Positions 62,852 through 64,000 of a DNA stretch of 64,000 nucleotides are shown piece by piece (positions within the stretch are counted from its first letter, which is position 1; each line of letters starts with the position of its first letter). Both the position numbers and the translations under genes were made by a program. This DNA is from Pelotomaculum schinkii (lineage in GTDB: Bacteria > Bacillota > Desulfotomaculia > Desulfotomaculales > Pelotomaculaceae). Location: contig NZ_QFGA01000001.1 of NCBI RefSeq assembly GCF_004369205.1, forward strand, positions 2,046,001-2,110,000, given 5' to 3'. The notes beneath the pieces are model-generated. The model did not search any database. It was not told the origin of the DNA and saw nothing but the letters and a program-made list of their open reading frames with translations.

Positions 62852-62980
62852 GTCGTAAGGCGTAGGGCGTAGGGCGTAAGAATTGGACGTGAGACGTGCG
62901 ACGTGAGACGTGAGTATATACTGCATTCCTTATTGGTCTCATGTGCGAATGAATTCGCACCTACATTTTGGCTGCGTTAA
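62852..62980. repeat. R1 repeat joined to an R2 end upstream of mazG
   Basis: GTCGTAAGGCGTAGGGCGTA, then GACGTGAGACGTGCGACGTG, then ATATACTGCATTCCTTATTG and the R2 hairpin GTGCGAAT-GA-ATTCGCAC with CTACATTTTGGC. It occupies the first part of the 918-bp gap 62811-63728. Confidence 0.75.
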
Positions 62981-63035
62981 ATAGCAATGGGGATAGTTCC
63001 CACTATCTACATCTGTCTAAGTTAAGCAATGAGAA

Positions 63036-63320
63036 GCAATAAGAACCGTCTTGTCCCACCTGGCTCAAAAAGCATGCTCGAAAAGGCTTGACTTGCGGGC
63101 ACGGGGTTATCCGGAGCGAGCGGAGCACCTGGATGCGTTCCTTAGCGCGTGCGTTGCTTGCAGAAAAGCTTAAATAGCGCGTAACCAACGGATGGCTGTC
63201 TGCGACTCGCGGTCGGTATAATTTTGCTTTAATCAAACGTAGAATTGCGAAGCGAGCGGAGGATAACCCCAGGCCCACTACCCCAGAGGCTTTTCGAAAA
63301 CCATTTTACAATGATCTTTA
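63036..63320. repeat. R3 element, copy B
   Basis: The core, 63075-63302, matches copy C closely and copy A more loosely. Shared flanking sequence (AATAAGAACC, CCACCTG, CTCAAAAAGCATGC on the left; AACCA-TTACA-TGATCTTT on the right) extends beyond the core in copies B and C. The complementary ends GGGGTTATCC and GGATAACCCC are at 63103-63112 and about 63261-63270. Confidence 0.88.
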
Positions 63321-63349
63321 TCATTACGTCGGTATAATTTTGCTTTAAT

Positions 63350-63637
63350 CAATAAGAACCTTCCACTGTTCCACCTGTCCTCAAAAAGTATGCTTCGAAA
63401 AGGCTTGACTTGCGGGCACGGGGTTATCCGGAGCGAGCGGAGCACCTGGATGCGTTCCTTAGCGCGTGCGTTGCTTGCAGAAAAGCTTAAATAGCGCGTA
63501 ACTAACGGATGGCTGTCTGTAAGGCGCGGTCGGTATAATTTTGCTTAAATCAAGCGTAGAATTGCGAAGCGAGCGGAGGATAACCCCGTGACCACTACCC
63601 CAAAGGCTTTTCGAGAACCAAATTACATTGATCTTTT
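63350..63637. repeat. R3 element, copy C
   Basis: The core, 63391-63619, is offset by about 317 bp from copy B in the same orientation, forming a direct tandem pair. It contains CTTGACTTGCGGGCACGGGG, GGAGCGAGCGGAGCACCTGG, CCTTAGCGCGTGCGTTGCTT and GCGAAGCGAGCGGAGGATAA, identical or nearly identical to copy B. It lies beside spoVT. Confidence 0.88.
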
Positions 63638-63691
63638 CGCTTCGAACACATTTGCATCCATATAGCGTACTGGTATTTTTATGTATTGTCA

Positions 63692-63727
63692 ATTAAAAAA
63701 ATAAAGTGGCCGTTTAGAGGCCACTTT
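63692..63727 (-). terminator. Terminator of spoVT
   Basis: AAAGTGGCC and GGCCACTTT arms with a 7-base loop, followed on the minus strand by ATTTTTTT, immediately after the spoVT stop codon. Confidence 0.9.
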
Positions 63728-63728
63728 G

Positions 63729-64000
63729 TTACTGTTCCATCTGTTTGGCAAGAAAACCGGCTGCGGTCTCGGCCAGTTTCAGCTCCATCTCACCCATTTT
63801 AGTTTCCGATTCCCTGGAGGCCAAAATCACAGCCCCGATGGGATCTCCTTCGGCAATAATTGGAGCGATAACTTCGGAAGAATATTTACATTCACCGTCT
63901 TCTATGATCATACAATCCTTACAGGAGGGATCTTCACCCGGGTTGTTAATGACCACTGCCTTGCGGTCTTCCATTACTTTCTCAATAGCCGGCCCAATCG
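63729..64000 (-). CDS. spoVT: Stage V sporulation protein T, C-terminal GAF domain, 5'-truncated by the window edge
   Basis: The last 90 codons of a SpoVT-type forespore transcription regulator. The visible part is the GAF domain: AIEKVMEDRKAVVIN, CKDCMIIEDGECKYSSEVIA and GDPIGAVILAS. The N-terminal AbrB-like DNA-binding domain lies outside the window. In Bacillus spoVT is transcribed by sigma-G and tunes late forespore genes. Its position, upstream of mazG/rqcP/yabP on the same strand, matches the Bacillus cluster. The cysteine pair in the GAF is a feature I note without known role. Confidence 0.87.
   Translation of the reverse strand, partial: IGPAIEKVMEDRKAVVINNPGEDPSCKDCMIIEDGECKYSSEVIAPIIAEGDPIGAVILASRESETKMGEMELKLAETAAGFLAKQMEQ

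Noticed and set aside
62811-62960. Extended N-terminus of mazG
   Set aside because: The extra 50 codons are translated R1/R2 repeat DNA and lie upstream of a perfect ribosome site.
63036-63637. Possible CRISPR array from repeated units
   Set aside because: The units are about 317 bp apart, only two are in tandem, and no short repeats with unique spacers or cas genes are present.
63003-63692. Two short minus-strand frames inside the R3 tandem copies
   Set aside because: The frames differ between copies despite high DNA identity, there are no ribosome sites, and the translated sequences resemble no protein.

Overview
The window comes from the chromosome of an anaerobic, endospore-forming Firmicute. 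Sporulation genes (spoIIE, spoIIR, cotJABC, yabP, yabQ, spoVT, a SpoIID-domain gene) sit with many oxygen-sensitive Fe-S, Mo/W and flavin enzymes, and coding GC is moderate. Gene order and protein style suggest a Peptococcaceae-type clostridium (Desulfotomaculum/Pelotomaculum relatives); that placement is inference. Almost every gene is on the minus strand, except spoIIR and cotJABC.

Core flanks. The right end (minus strand, from 64000 leftwards) carries spoVT, yabN/mazG, an HU gene, rqcP/yabO, a SpoIID-type lipoprotein, a diguanylate cyclase, yabP and yabQ. The left end carries a small helix-turn-helix gene, divIC, yabR, ppx/gppA, spoIIE, tilS, ftsH, ndk, a universal stress protein and a truncated folP. 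In Bacillus these form one nearly continuous cluster with yabQ next to divIC. Here about 46 kb (10.7-56.4 kb) lies between them.

The interior holds: an SLH-domain surface protein, spoIIR and cotJABC (11-15.4 kb); an eight-gene operon joining 2-hydroxyacyl-CoA-dehydratase/double-cubane-cluster type proteins and their activators with a dipeptide/nickel ABC transporter and a cysteine-desulfurase-like enzyme (15.6-26.0 kb), with a near-consensus sigma-A promoter; a decayed patch with a hicA remnant, an AAA ATPase, a truncated alpha/beta hydrolase, a MmcQ protein and a cotJC remnant (26.5-29 kb); an Nfn-type transhydrogenase plus a three-subunit molybdenum hydroxylase behind an excellent sigma-54 promoter, next to an NtrC-type two-component pair (29-38.6 kb); a NuoEFG-like NADH module, a MoaD protein, and a tungsten aldehyde:ferredoxin oxidoreductase (AOR) with a four-cluster ferredoxin subunit (39-45.2 kb); and a second AOR with an iron alcohol dehydrogenase, a complete Liv-type ABC transporter, an AcoR-like sigma-54 activator and a second small sulfur-carrier protein (45.7-56.3 kb), with another candidate sigma-54 promoter.

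Together the metabolic modules look like machinery for moving very low-potential electrons: ferredoxin-linked oxidation or reduction of carboxylic acids, aldehydes and alcohols, NAD(P)H/ferredoxin exchange, and ATP-driven reduction by the dehydratase-like proteins. The substrates are not identifiable from sequence.

Three classes of non-coding repeat run through the window: a composite intergenic repeat with GTGCGAAT-GA-ATTCGCAC hairpins (R2), a degenerate GACGTGAGACGTG / GTAGGGCGTAAGG repeat (R1) that has also invaded the coding sequence of mazG, and a roughly 230-bp element with complementary ends present in three copies (R3), two of them in tandem beside spoVT.
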